DNA of 64,000 nucleotides, taken from assembly GCA_024644405.1 (NCBI GenBank), contig JAHELC010000005.1, positions 114,476 through 178,475 on the forward strand, given 5' to 3'. Of the stretch, positions 16,469 through 24,070 are shown one piece after another; position 1 is the first letter of the stretch, and each line of letters opens with the position of its first letter. The notes under the pieces were generated by a model. That model was not told the origin of the DNA. It saw nothing but the letters and a program-made list of their open reading frames with translations, and did no database searches. This stretch comes from Nitrospinaceae bacterium (lineage in GTDB: Bacteria; Nitrospinota; Nitrospinia; Nitrospinales; Nitrospinaceae). A program made the translations under genes and the position numbers.

Positions 16469-17278
16469 TCATTTCATTGCTGAATCAGACACCCCCGAGA
16501 AAAATCGTTCTTGGATCATAGCATACGCCAAAACGCTTATCATAGGGAAAAGAGAGGCGAACGCGATCAGCCCGAAGCCGTCCAGTAAAGGCGAACTGCC
16601 CGGAACGTTCGATGCCAAACCCAACCCCAGTGCCACCAGTAGCGGCACGGTAACCGTGGAAGTGGTCACGCCGCCGGAATCGTATGCCAGAGGAACGATG
16701 AACTTGGGTGCAAAATATGTTTGAATCATGAGAATCACATAACCGGTGATGATGTAATAGTGAAGGGGAGAGCCCTCTATGATCCTAAACGACCCCAATG
16801 CCACGCCGATCCCCACGCCAAACGCGACCGCGACTCGCAGGCCCAATGTGGAAATAGCACCGGTTGAAATTTCCCTGGCTTTTAACGCGACGGCGATCAA
16901 GGCCGGCTCCGCCAAAGTGGTCGAAAATCCGATCAGAAATCCAAATAAGATCACTTCAAGATAAAATTCAGCACCGATCCGATTACCGTCGATCAGAGAA
17001 TTGAGGGCAGGGGAGTCGCTCATCAGGAATTGCGGATCGGACAGTTGTTGCGCCATAGTAGTTCCCAGAGGAAAGATACATTCCTTCAATCCGACTATAA
17101 AAACGGCCAAGCCGACCACCACCATTCCCATTCCCGCTAACATTTTTCTCCAGTGGGGCAATCCTTTTCGGATAACACCCCATTGGAAAAATACAAATAT
17201 CAGAATGATCGGTAAAATGTCCATCAGGGTGTCGGACAGCGAATCGTAAATGATGTTGATGTAATTCAGTTCCTGCAT
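16469..17278 (-). CDS. DUF1538 membrane protein (second copy)
   Basis: 269 residues with roughly seven hydrophobic helices. Family motifs include FGFLIGFSTTLAEPALIAVALKA, GVGIGVALGSFRIIEG, the FAPKFIVPLAYDSGGVTTSTVTVPLL strand with DSGGVTTSTVTVP, and LLDGFGLIAFASLFPMISV. The near-perfect match of these segments to the neighbouring gene shows they are paralogues, most likely forming two halves of a transporter. DUF1538 proteins are considered membrane transport proteins of unknown substrate. It starts three bases after the stop of the first copy, so the pair is cotranscribed with the PII-like and CBS genes downstream. Confidence 0.85.
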   Translation of the reverse strand: MQELNYINIIYDSLSDTLMDILPIILIFVFFQWGVIRKGLPHWRKMLAGMGMVVVGLAVFIVGLKECIFPLGTTMAQQLSDPQFLMSDSPALNSLIDGNRIGAEFYLEVILFGFLIGFSTTLAEPALIAVALKAREISTGAISTLGLRVAVAFGVGIGVALGSFRIIEGSPLHYYIITGYVILMIQTYFAPKFIVPLAYDSGGVTTSTVTVPLLVALGLGLASNVPGSSPLLDGFGLIAFASLFPMISVLAYAMIQERFFSGVSDSAMK

Positions 17279-17281
17279 GGT

Positions 17282-18028
17282 TCAACTCGCTCCGAAAATA
17301 AATATGCCGTAAAGCATCACGAATAAAATAGGCGTCAAGCTGGCCAGGGCGATCAATCCAAATCCGTCGATGATCGGGTTTCTTCCGCGTATAGAGGTGG
17401 CCAGACCGATCCCCAGCGCGGTGATCAAGGGTACGGTGATGGTGGAAGTGGTAATGCCTCCGGCGTCGTAGGCGATACCGATAATTTCTTTGGGTGCGAA
17501 CAGAGTGGCCAGCATTATGAGCGAATAGCCGACGAGAATAAAGATTACCAGGGGCCAGCCTTTGATGATGCGAATCACCCCGATTGCCCCGGCCAACCCC
17601 ACCGAAAAGGCTGTGGTCAGACGCAATCCCCAGACGTAGCTGTTAATCGAGTCCCGGGCATTCTCAATGGCACCGGCTTTGGCGGCAATATGTCCGGCTT
17701 TCTGGGATATCACCGTTAACGCCGGCTCGGCAATGGTGGTGGCGAAGCCCAAAGTAAAACCAAACAGCACAATCCAATAAACATTTCCCTTTAATGCAAA
17801 CTCGACGGCCAACCTTTCGCCGATAGGGAACAGGGCGTTCTCCAATCCCTGTATAAAAATAAACAGGCCGATGACGACAAGAACGAATCCGAAAAGGGTT
17901 TCTTTGAGATGGGGGAATGGTTTCTGGATGACCGCCAATTGAAAAAAGGTGATGACCAGAAGTATCGGAAGGACATCCGAGAAGGCTTGGAAAAATTTGA
18001 AGAATAAAAGTCGAAGAGTCTTAACCAT
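17282..18028 (-). CDS. DUF1538 membrane protein (first copy)
   Basis: 248 residues when started at MVKTLRLLFF; an upstream TTG would add 23 residues (MPRPLSPQCF...) that look non-coding, so I prefer the ATG. About seven membrane helices. It shares with its partner GFTLGFATTIAEPALTVISQKA, WPLVIFILVGYSLIM, the IAYDAGGITTSTITVPLITALG box and IIDGFGLIALASLTPILFV. The conserved D-x-GG(V/I)TTST(V/I)TVP box in both copies is probably substrate- or ion-binding. First gene of the DUF1538-DUF1538-PII-CBS operon. No transported substrate can be named from the sequence. Confidence 0.85.
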   Translation of the reverse strand: MVKTLRLLFFKFFQAFSDVLPILLVITFFQLAVIQKPFPHLKETLFGFVLVVIGLFIFIQGLENALFPIGERLAVEFALKGNVYWIVLFGFTLGFATTIAEPALTVISQKAGHIAAKAGAIENARDSINSYVWGLRLTTAFSVGLAGAIGVIRIIKGWPLVIFILVGYSLIMLATLFAPKEIIGIAYDAGGITTSTITVPLITALGIGLATSIRGRNPIIDGFGLIALASLTPILFVMLYGIFIFGAS

Positions 18029-18157
18029 GACCGGGCATGAATAACCAAGGGTGCTTACTCGGGGAAAGAAGCATTGTGGCGATAATGGCCTTGGCAAGAC
18101 AGTTTAAAGGGGAATCTTGCGGCAATCCGGGTAGTTCTGAAGTCTGGGGGAAACGGA

Positions 18158-18433
18158 TTACTTTTTGGAAGACTCCTGCGATTCGCTCACTTCGGCTGTT
18201 TCACCAGTGCTTTCAGGAACTGCTTTCGGTTCCTCAGCGCCTTCAATACTTCCCTCGGCTTGTTCTTGTTCTCCGGCAGAAATCTCTTCCTGGTCGGCAT
18301 CTTTCATGGAAGTTTTGAAGTTTTTGATGCTTCTACCAAAAGCACTACCAATTTCCGGAAGTTTTCCTGCGCCAAATATGATCATAATAATTACAAGAAT
18401 GATCATTAATTCCGGAAAGCCTAAACCCATCAT
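18158..18433 (-). CDS. tatA: Tat translocase pore subunit TatA/E
   Basis: TatA oligomers form the pore of the twin-arginine pathway. The 91-residue protein has the typical plan: short N-terminal helix with [32 protein letters not shown] (Glu near residue 8, FG and the G hinge before the amphipathic helix), then [13 protein letters not shown] and a long acidic tail. The ATG has GGAG nine bases upstream. It is separate from tatC, and no tatB is seen. Neighbours (DUF1538 operon on the same strand, LRR gene divergent) give no functional hint. Confidence 0.95.
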   Translation of the reverse strand: MMGLGFPELMIILVIIMIIFGAGKLPEIGSAFGRSIKNFKTSMKDADQEEISAGEQEQAEGSIEGAEEPKAVPESTGETAEVSESQESSKK

Positions 18434-18563
18434 AGCAATTTCTCCATCTGGACATTAGTATTGAGTGGCACGAGTATAGCAAAAATTGTTGGAAAACCAA
18501 CCTTTTAATGACCTTATTTGATAAAGTGGGCTGAAAAAGTTGTATTAAAATTCAGCCTTTCGG

Positions 18564-19070
18564 ATGGTGTGTATGAATCAGGACTTTATATTGGAATTGT
18601 TTTATTCCATGAACGGGGATCTGGACCAGATCAATGCGGCGATCGATGCCAAGTTGGGCCGGGACGGTTCACGAAAAATTACAACCTTCGAACTGTTTCT
18701 CAAAAGCCGTATCAGCCGGAATGCCAAGTCACTCAAAATGGCAAGTATGGAAATCAATCCGGATGAAGCCACCTATTTAAGCCTTTATCCGGATTTATCC
18801 GAGCTGGAAGTTCTTGATCTGAGGAAAAATTTTCTGGGGGATACCGGCTTGCAGGCCCTTGCCCTGTCCAACGTTTTGAAAAACGTAAGAGAGTTGGATC
18901 TGAGAAATAATCAAATCACCCGTGTCGGCCTGGAATTCTTTGCCAAAGAAACCACCATGACTCGATTGGAGAAAATAGATTTGCGTTCGAATAAACTGGG
19001 GAAACGGTGGGAAGAGAAACTCAAAGAAAGTGATCGGCTGCCTCATTTAAAAGAAGTAAAAACGTTGTAA
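18564..19070 (+). CDS. leucine-rich-repeat protein
   Basis: 168 residues. The C-terminal half contains at least three LRR units of the LxxLxLxxN type: LSELEVLDLRKNFLGDTGLQAL, LKNVRELDLRNNQITRVGLEFF and MTRLEKIDLRSNKLGKRWEEKL. The first half is helical (FILELFYSMNGDLDQINAAIDAKLG) and not recognised. No signal peptide, so a cytoplasmic protein-interaction role is likely. Two ATG starts nine bases apart are possible; neither has a clear ribosome site. It converges on the flgM-like gene, with 12 bases between stops. Function unknown. Confidence 0.75.
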   Translation: MVCMNQDFILELFYSMNGDLDQINAAIDAKLGRDGSRKITTFELFLKSRISRNAKSLKMASMEINPDEATYLSLYPDLSELEVLDLRKNFLGDTGLQALALSNVLKNVRELDLRNNQITRVGLEFFAKETTMTRLEKIDLRSNKLGKRWEEKLKESDRLPHLKEVKTL

Positions 19071-19082
19071 CTTGTCAGCCTG

Positions 19083-19412
19083 TTATATGATCCCCCGCGT
19101 TTTATCTTCACGAATTTTCTGGATCATTTTTTCTGCCAACTCCTCGGCTTTCACCTCGTAGGTCCCTTGGGCAAGCGAGATCTTGTATTTGTTGACCAGG
19201 TCCTGCCTGATTTCAGGCGAACTTCCAGTCTTATCCGCCGCACTCTTCTTATCCGCCGCACTCTTCTTATCCGCCGCACTCTTCAAAACCTCCTGAAAAG
19301 AATCCTTAGGAGCAGTACCGATTGCCGAATCCTGCTTCAAAGGTGCCTCCCGCTCCAATCGTCGGGGCGTCAGGTGTTTTCCTGAAGTGGAATGTAAGAA
19401 AAACTCATTCAT
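19083..19412 (-). CDS. flgM: FlgM-like anti-sigma-28 factor
   Basis: 109 residues. The C-terminal 45 residues (RQDLVNKYKISLAQGTYEVKAEELAEKMIQKIRE) fit the FlgM core, which binds sigma-28 (FliA): V..ki.i..GtY.v....iA..mi. FlgM holds the late flagellar sigma factor until the hook is complete, then is exported. The N-terminal half is disordered and contains three KSAADK units from an 18-bp repeat, variable as is usual for the exported N-terminus. About 65-90 bases upstream on this strand, GCCGAAAA preceded by TCAA loosely resembles a sigma-28 promoter; I treat this as weak. No flagellar structural gene is adjacent. Confidence 0.75.
   Translation of the reverse strand: MNEFFLHSTSGKHLTPRRLEREAPLKQDSAIGTAPKDSFQEVLKSAADKKSAADKKSAADKTGSSPEIRQDLVNKYKISLAQGTYEVKAEELAEKMIQKIREDKTRGII
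19231..19284 (+). repeat. three tandem 18-bp repeats inside flgM
   Basis: Three exact head-to-tail copies of an 18-base unit (TTATCCGCCGCACTCTTC), coding three times for KSAADK on the opposite strand. The identity of all three copies indicates recent expansion by slippage, and copy number may vary between strains without breaking the frame. Confidence 0.9.
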
Positions 19413-19564
19413 GGCGATTATTGTTATTCCTCCATATGTTACTTCTCTGTGTATTTTTCGGCTTTTCGTGAGTTTTTCTTGAGAACGGGCCGGGCCGATA
19501 CCCGCAAAAAGAGGGTGTAAATCTTCGATAATAAAGGTAAACTTACTTTTAATGTAATTTTATG

Positions 19565-19593
19565 TTGATTCTAACCAATTGAATTTATATACT
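19565..19593 (+). promoter_or_regulatory. promoter of a candidate small RNA / HMA gene leader
   Basis: TTGATT, exactly 17 bases, TATACT. The start point would be near 19600, about 20 bases before a strong hairpin with a U tract. It may also feed the HMA-domain gene if termination is leaky. Confidence 0.55.
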
Positions 19594-19599
19594 TTACTT

Positions 19600-19672
19600 A
19601 ACTGGTTTTTCTCCTGAAAAGGGCTCACTTGAGGAAAAGTCTCCCCGCCTCCCAAGTGAGCCCTTACTTTTT
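19600..19672 (+). ncRNA. candidate ~70-nt small RNA with C-rich loop
   Basis: Defined by a promoter and an intrinsic terminator with no coding frame between. The RNA would consist of about 20 unpaired bases followed by a perfect 13-bp stem (AAGGGCTCACTTG with CAAGTGAGCCCTT), an unusually long 21-base loop and an ACTTTTT tail. The loop is rich in C (TCTCCCCGCCTCC), which could pair with Shine-Dalgarno sequences, as known C-rich sRNA loops do. Alternatively it is a leader attenuator for the HMA gene 107 bases downstream. The remainder of the gap between flgM and the HMA gene is AT-rich without other features. Confidence 0.45.
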
Positions 19673-19778
19673 GCCCTGAATTCCCATTCCCGACTCCCAT
19701 TTTCCCTGTGCCGTCAGCTTCTATTGGTTCCCCGGGAAATTTGTTAGAATCAAAACTCAATAGTCAGGGAGAAAATCA

Positions 19779-19991
19779 ATGACTCATCAAAATATTCTGG
19801 TGGCAGGAATGACCTGCGGTCACTGTGTGGAAACGGTAACCCAGGCGGTTAATTCACTCGAGGGCATCAACCAGGTGTCGGTGGATTTGGATAAAAAACA
19901 GGTCAGCGTGAATTTCGATGAAAGCCGGACAGATCTGGATGCAATCTCTACAAAGATCGTTGAGGTGGGATTCGAGGTGGTTTCAAAATAA
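19779..19991 (+). CDS. heavy-metal-associated (HMA) domain protein, CopZ-like
   Basis: 70 residues forming one HMA domain. GMTCGHCVETV has the metal-binding CxxC (Cys13 and Cys16); the VSVDLDKKQVSVNFDE segment and final VGFEVV complete the ferredoxin-like fold. Stand-alone domains of this kind are cytoplasmic copper(I) or other soft-metal chaperones. GGGAG lies eight bases before the ATG. No metal ATPase or repressor is adjacent, so the metal is unproven. A hairpin structure and promoter upstream may regulate it. It converges on the HtrA gene. Confidence 0.9.
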   Translation: MTHQNILVAGMTCGHCVETVTQAVNSLEGINQVSVDLDKKQVSVNFDESRTDLDAISTKIVEVGFEVVSK

Positions 19992-20004
19992 TTTTTTTAA
20001 ATAT

Positions 20005-21153
20005 TCAGGATAGATACTTTCCGACTTCCACGAAGACCGTTTTTTCAATGCCCTCCCGAATAATTTTCAGGCGCACAGATTTTCCGATACGGGATTCGGC
20101 GACAAGTTTTTGCAGACTTTTGGAATCGGGAACGGTATGCCCATCATAAGAAATAATAATATCACCTTGAAGCAATCCGGCTTTTTGTGCCGGAGTTCCG
20201 ACATCCACACTGTTGACCAGCACTCCTTTTTTTCGGGAGACCGCAAAGGACACCGCCAGTTCCGGAGTCAAGGATTGAATCCCCACTCCCAGCCATCCCC
20301 GTTCCACGGTTCCCTTGTCGATCAGGGAATCTGCGATTTTAGCCGCCATTTCCATTGGGATCGCAAAACCCACCCCCGATCCGATTTCCGCAATAGCTGT
20401 ATTGATACCAATGACGTTGCCCTCCAGATCGATCAAAGGGCCACCGCTGTTCCCCGGATTGATCGAGGCGTCGGTTTGAAGAAAGTTTTCGAATGTTGCG
20501 ATCCCTAAATCAGATCGATGGGTGCCACTGATCACACCCACCGTCACCGTACCATCCAAACCATAAGGATTTCCAATGGCCATGACCCATTCGCCCACTC
20601 CCAGGTTTTGGGTGGAGCCGAAAGTGGGTACCGGAAAACTCGAAAAAGAGAAGATTTTAAGAACTGCCAAATCCGTAAGCGGATCCACTCCGACCACTGT
20701 TGCGGAAAATTCCCTCTGGTCCATCAGTTTGACCATGATCTCATTCGCATTTTCGACCACATGATAATTGGTCAGGATATAGCCCCGGGAATCGTAAATA
20801 ACGCCGGACCCCAGATTTTCCACGAGATATTTCTTTTTGAACGAATCAGACAGCCAATTCTGAAATCTGGATATCCAGCCATCCAAACCTTTTCGGGACT
20901 TTCTGTTCTTGGACGGCATTTCCACCAGATCATTGATGCTCACGACGGTGGGTTTTAACCGCTTGGCATTGCGAATGAACGCATTCTGTAGTTCGACGAT
21001 ATCTTGATAGCCTTCAAGATTTTCATAGATATTGGGTTGCAGGCTGACCGGCTGGGAGGAGGGCAGGGGGGCTTCGTGTCTTCCATTGCCAAAGCTGATG
21101 AGGGCGGCACCCCCGACTAAAAGACAGAAGACCGCTAGTGTGATTTTTTTCAT
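20005..21153 (-). CDS. HtrA/DegP-family periplasmic serine protease with one PDZ domain
   Basis: 382 residues with an N-terminal signal or anchor (residues 3-21), a trypsin-like domain, and one PDZ domain (about 280-375). The catalytic triad is intact: His131 (TNYHVVENA), Asp161 (DPLTDLAVLK) and Ser236 (INPGNSGGPL). One PDZ domain rather than two makes it DegS-like in plan. An insertion rich in basic residues (about 80-110: KNRKSRKGLDGW) precedes the protease domain. Such proteases degrade or sense misfolded envelope proteins. It converges on the HMA gene and is followed upstream by ubiE. Confidence 0.92.
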   Translation of the reverse strand: MKKITLAVFCLLVGGAALISFGNGRHEAPLPSSQPVSLQPNIYENLEGYQDIVELQNAFIRNAKRLKPTVVSINDLVEMPSKNRKSRKGLDGWISRFQNWLSDSFKKKYLVENLGSGVIYDSRGYILTNYHVVENANEIMVKLMDQREFSATVVGVDPLTDLAVLKIFSFSSFPVPTFGSTQNLGVGEWVMAIGNPYGLDGTVTVGVISGTHRSDLGIATFENFLQTDASINPGNSGGPLIDLEGNVIGINTAIAEIGSGVGFAIPMEMAAKIADSLIDKGTVERGWLGVGIQSLTPELAVSFAVSRKKGVLVNSVDVGTPAQKAGLLQGDIIISYDGHTVPDSKSLQKLVAESRIGKSVRLKIIREGIEKTVFVEVGKYLS

Positions 21154-21185
21154 TTCATATTCCCAAGGTTACTCCAAGCATCGTA

Positions 21186-21929
21186 TCAAATTTGCTTGAC
21201 ACCTGTATAGAGAATAACAACACCTAAGGTCAACTCTCTGTAAGTAACGTTCATAAATCCAGCCTGTTGCATCAAATCCGAAAACTCTTTCCGCACGGGG
21301 AAAGAAGCCACTGTTTCGGGAAGATAGGTGTAGGCACTGGGATGCCTGGAAATCAGACGGCCGACCCCGGGCAACAAGAATTGAAAGTAAAATCGATAGA
21401 GAGCGTTTAAAACAGAATTCCGGGGCATGGAAAATTCAAGAATCACGCACCGACCGCCGGGCTTGAGGACCCGATGCATTTCGCGCAGACAACAATCCAC
21501 ATCGGAAAAATTACGGACGCCAAAGGCAGTCGTCGTTCCATCAAAAGAATTGTCTTCAAACGGCAGGCTTTCCGCAGAACCACTTTCCAGTTGAATGGCT
21601 TTGGCTGTGTCGTGAGTATCGATCTTGCGTTGGGCCAATTCCAGCATTTTCTCACTAAAGTCCATTCCCACGACCTGAACCACGCCCCCGGGAACCTTTC
21701 GGGCAATTTCCAGGGCCACATCTGCGGTCCCGGTGGCAATATCCAGGAACCGCTCGCCCGCTTGCGGGGACAACCGGGTCACCGCCCGCTTTCTCCAGTA
21801 CTGGTCCTGGCCGCAACTCAGCAACCGGTTCAAGAGGTCGTACCGGGGCGCAATATCGCTGAACATTTCTTGTACCTGCCGGTTTAACGTGGCAGGAGTT
21901 TCCGTGCTTTCGACCATGGGATCTTTCAT
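21186..21929 (-). CDS. ubiE: demethylmenaquinone/ubiquinone C-methyltransferase
   Basis: SAM-dependent C-methylation in the last steps of menaquinone (MenG) or ubiquinone synthesis. The protein shows MFSDIAPRYDLLNRLLSCGQDQYWRKRAV, the UbiE signature 1 region, LDIATGTADVALE as SAM motif I, FGVRNFSDVDCCLREMHRVLKPGGR as signature 2, and HPSAYTYLPETVASFP. The first ATG (MKDPMVES) is used; a TTG two codons upstream is possible. It lies behind the DJ-1 gene, divergently. Which quinone it serves cannot be told here; no other men or ubi genes are in the window. Confidence 0.93.
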   Translation of the reverse strand: MKDPMVESTETPATLNRQVQEMFSDIAPRYDLLNRLLSCGQDQYWRKRAVTRLSPQAGERFLDIATGTADVALEIARKVPGGVVQVVGMDFSEKMLELAQRKIDTHDTAKAIQLESGSAESLPFEDNSFDGTTTAFGVRNFSDVDCCLREMHRVLKPGGRCVILEFSMPRNSVLNALYRFYFQFLLPGVGRLISRHPSAYTYLPETVASFPVRKEFSDLMQQAGFMNVTYRELTLGVVILYTGVKQI

Positions 21930-21976
21930 TTCCAAGTGGCAATTGCTGGTTTTGAGTGGCCTCAGGGTAGCAGAAT

Positions 21977-22005
21977 TTGACTCCTCTGGTGAATTTAATT
22001 AAAAT
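21977..22005 (+). promoter_or_regulatory. promoter of the DJ-1 family gene
   Basis: TTGACT, 17 bases, TAAAAT. The start would be near 22012, leaving about 36 bases of leader with AAGGAA before the ATG. It is divergent from ubiE. Confidence 0.6.
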
Positions 22006-22047
22006 TTTTCCGTCACAAAAATAACTCTTTTCCTTAAGGAAATTATA

Positions 22048-22596
22048 ATGAAAAAAGTTCTAGTCGCTTTGGCCCCAGGGTTTGAGGAAATTGAAACCAT
22101 CACCGTAGTGGATATCTTGAGAAGGGCGGGGGCCCGGGTGGTGTTGGCCGCGACGGAGCAGGGGCCTATCGCAGGATCCCGCGGGGTGTCTGTCCTGCCG
22201 GATACTTTGATCGATCAAGTCGATGACACCGATTTCGATCTGGTGGTTTTACCGGGCGGACAACCGGGTACTGCCAATCTTCAGAAGAATGAAACGGTAA
22301 AAGCCATCCTTCAAAATATGCATCAGTCAGGTAAACAGATCGCCGCCATCTGCGCCGCTCCCACCATTCTCCACTCCGCCGGAATCTTGAAAAACACACA
22401 CGCCACTTCCCACCCTTCCGTCAAGGACCAGCTGAAGGACATCGATTACTCGGAAGAACGTGTCGTGGTCGACGGCAATATCGTGACCAGCCGGAGCCCC
22501 GGGACGGCCCTCGAATTTGCCCTCAAATTAGTAGAGATCCTGTTTGGCAGGGACCGTATGGACACCGTGAATCAAGGGGTCATGGCCCGCCTGTAA
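22048..22596 (+). CDS. DJ-1/PfpI family protein
   Basis: 182 residues of the DJ-1/ThiJ/YajL type: glyoxalase/deglycase- or chaperone-like proteins protecting against oxidative and carbonyl stress. Glu15 in APGFEEIE and Cys102 in AAICAAPTIL form the conserved nucleophile site; LVVLPGGQPG is the preceding strand-loop. A C-terminal ITSRSPGTALEFALKLVEIL matches the family signature (VTSRGPGTALEFAL). AAGGAAATT precedes the start. An imperfect hairpin terminator lies downstream. The exact biochemical activity of this family is disputed. Confidence 0.92.
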   Translation: MKKVLVALAPGFEEIETITVVDILRRAGARVVLAATEQGPIAGSRGVSVLPDTLIDQVDDTDFDLVVLPGGQPGTANLQKNETVKAILQNMHQSGKQIAAICAAPTILHSAGILKNTHATSHPSVKDQLKDIDYSEERVVVDGNIVTSRSPGTALEFALKLVEILFGRDRMDTVNQGVMARL

Positions 22597-22624
22597 TCCT
22601 CCCCCTGCTTATTTGATAGGTAAC

Positions 22625-22660
22625 TACTTGATTTATTTAGCTCTAATCAAGTAAAATATT
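22625..22660 (+). terminator. hairpin after the DJ-1 gene
   Basis: TACTTGATT and AATCAAGTA pair perfectly over nine bases with an 11-base loop, followed by AAATATT. The tail is not a clean T run, so it is a moderate terminator at best. The gap between the DJ-1 gene and the small zinc-ribbon gene contains nothing else that I recognise. Confidence 0.45.
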
Positions 22661-22811
22661 TTCAGACTTTCCAGGGTAGTTATGGATACTGTACATTTTG
22701 CGCACAAAATTTAAATCTTTTTGCTGTCAATTCCATCCCTATTAACCAGAGAGGTCCAATCGGGAACGGTTGACCCCGTTTTATGCAGTTACTATTAAAG
22801 GAGGCTTTAGG

Positions 22812-23021
22812 ATGTATATTAACGTTTCCAGGAGTCAATCCTTGATCAATAAAAATCGTTTTACCAAGAGCTCCCGGAGTTCGGCGAAAACCGAGTCCGC
22901 CCCACGTTGCAATCATTGTGGGGGTTTGGTCCGGCCTTCCGGTGAGATCAGCAGTTGTATTATGTGCTCACGTATTTCCGGTCATCGGTGCGAGAATTGC
23001 GCCTATATGCAGACCGCATAG
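22812..23021 (+). CDS. small putative zinc-ribbon protein, three CxxC motifs
   Basis: 69 residues. The start was chosen because AAAGGAGG lies seven bases upstream; an in-frame ATG 42 bases earlier is less likely. The N-terminal half is basic and Ser-rich (SRSQSLINKNRFTKSSRSS), the C-terminal half holds CNHCGG, CIMC and CENC, i.e. six cysteines in three CxxC pairs. Two pairs would make a zinc ribbon (RCNHC...SSCIMC); the third may coordinate a second metal or stabilise a knuckle. A strong terminator follows, so it is a monocistronic gene with excellent signals. I do not recognise the family. Confidence 0.7.
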   Translation: MYINVSRSQSLINKNRFTKSSRSSAKTESAPRCNHCGGLVRPSGEISSCIMCSRISGHRCENCAYMQTA

Positions 23022-23053
23022 ATTTCCGTAGACAGTAAATAGAACAAAGAAGA

Positions 23054-23083
23054 GGGTGGGAAGATTTTTCCCGCCCTTTTTTT
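23054..23083 (+). terminator. strong intrinsic terminator of the small zinc-ribbon gene
   Basis: GGGTGGGAA pairs with TTCCCGCCC (eight Watson-Crick pairs and one G-T) around a 5-base loop, followed by seven T bases. It ends where the convergent PhzF gene ends. Confidence 0.85.
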
Positions 23084-23960
23084 ATGCCCGCAAATTCCCT
23101 TCCAAAACCGTGACGGCCTGGCCACCCACCTGTATCGAATCAATCTTCTCTCCCGTGTGCTCGACGCTCACCTGAATCATGGAAGGGCGGTTCATTTCAA
23201 ATCCCTGCTCGATCACAATTGCGGATGGATCAAGATTCTCCATGACTTTATGATGAACCAGATAAGCGCCCAAAGCGCCGGCGGCACTGCCGGTGGCCGG
23301 GTCCTCCGGGATTCCTATAAAGGGTGCAAAAGCCCGGGAATGAACCGTGGAGCCGGACTCCAGAGTTTCCCCGGTAAACACATAAATCATATCCAAGTTA
23401 ACCAGAATCTCGCGCAATACAGCAAGATTCAATTCCACATTCTGGACAGTCTGCAGATTCTTCAAGGGGACATACAGGGCAGGAAACCCCGTGGATACGA
23501 TCTGGAGGGGGAAGCGCGAATCTATTTCACCCGGATCAATCGACAGGGCATCCGCCACCCGGTCCACGGCCTTGATCGTTTTTCCAAAACGGGGTAGGGG
23601 TTGCTCCATAAACAGATTTTTTTGTTTTTTGGATACTTGGATTAATCCCGCGCCCATCTCCAGGATTACGGAATTATCCGCTGATGCTATTTGCCCTGTT
23701 TCCCACAGGATATGGGCGGTTCCCAGGGTCGGGTGACCGGCAAAGGGTATTTCCTTGCCCGGTGTGAATATTCGGATTCTAAACTTTGCTTTGGGGTTTT
23801 GTGGGGGATAGACAAAAGTCGTTTCCGACAGGTTCATTTCCCTGGCGATCTGGAGATGAGCCGTTTCTTTCAGGCCTCCGGGCTCGGTAAAAACCGCCAG
23901 GGGATTGCCCCCATAAACCCGATCCGTGAATACATCGACCTGGAAGAATTTTTGGCCCAT
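23082..23960 (-). CDS. PhzF family isomerase/epimerase-like protein
   Basis: 292 residues with the duplicated diaminopimelate-epimerase-like fold of PhzF enzymes. Visible are FFQVDVFTDRVYGGNPLAVF at the start, NLSETTFV with Glu46 (the catalytic acid of PhzF), FTPGKEIPFAGHPTLGTAHIL, and the C-terminal DPATGSAAGALGAYLV. No phenazine genes are nearby, so this is a generic member (trans-2,3-dihydro-3-hydroxyanthranilate isomerase-like fold, substrate unknown). It is convergent with the zinc-ribbon gene. The ATG start follows the family start (MGQKFFQVDVF). Confidence 0.9.
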   Translation of the reverse strand: MGQKFFQVDVFTDRVYGGNPLAVFTEPGGLKETAHLQIAREMNLSETTFVYPPQNPKAKFRIRIFTPGKEIPFAGHPTLGTAHILWETGQIASADNSVILEMGAGLIQVSKKQKNLFMEQPLPRFGKTIKAVDRVADALSIDPGEIDSRFPLQIVSTGFPALYVPLKNLQTVQNVELNLAVLREILVNLDMIYVFTGETLESGSTVHSRAFAPFIGIPEDPATGSAAGALGAYLVHHKVMENLDPSAIVIEQGFEMNRPSMIQVSVEHTGEKIDSIQVGGQAVTVLEGNLRA

Positions 23961-24070
23961 ACCCTCTTGGTTCCCATAACATATATTATGTCAACTAAAG
24001 ACTGGAACCCGACTATAAAGGAAAACTGCGAATAACCTGAGAAGTTACTTTAAGGAAGGCGCCCTCTCGC

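Noticed and set aside
19560..19760. A 66-codon minus-strand frame before the HMA gene
   Set aside because: It crosses the strong hairpin of the candidate RNA, lacks a ribosome site and has a biased, non-domain composition.
22770..22798. TTGACC-17-TATTAA as promoter for the zinc-ribbon gene
   Set aside because: The start point would fall inside or after the ribosome binding site, so it would leave the mRNA without it.
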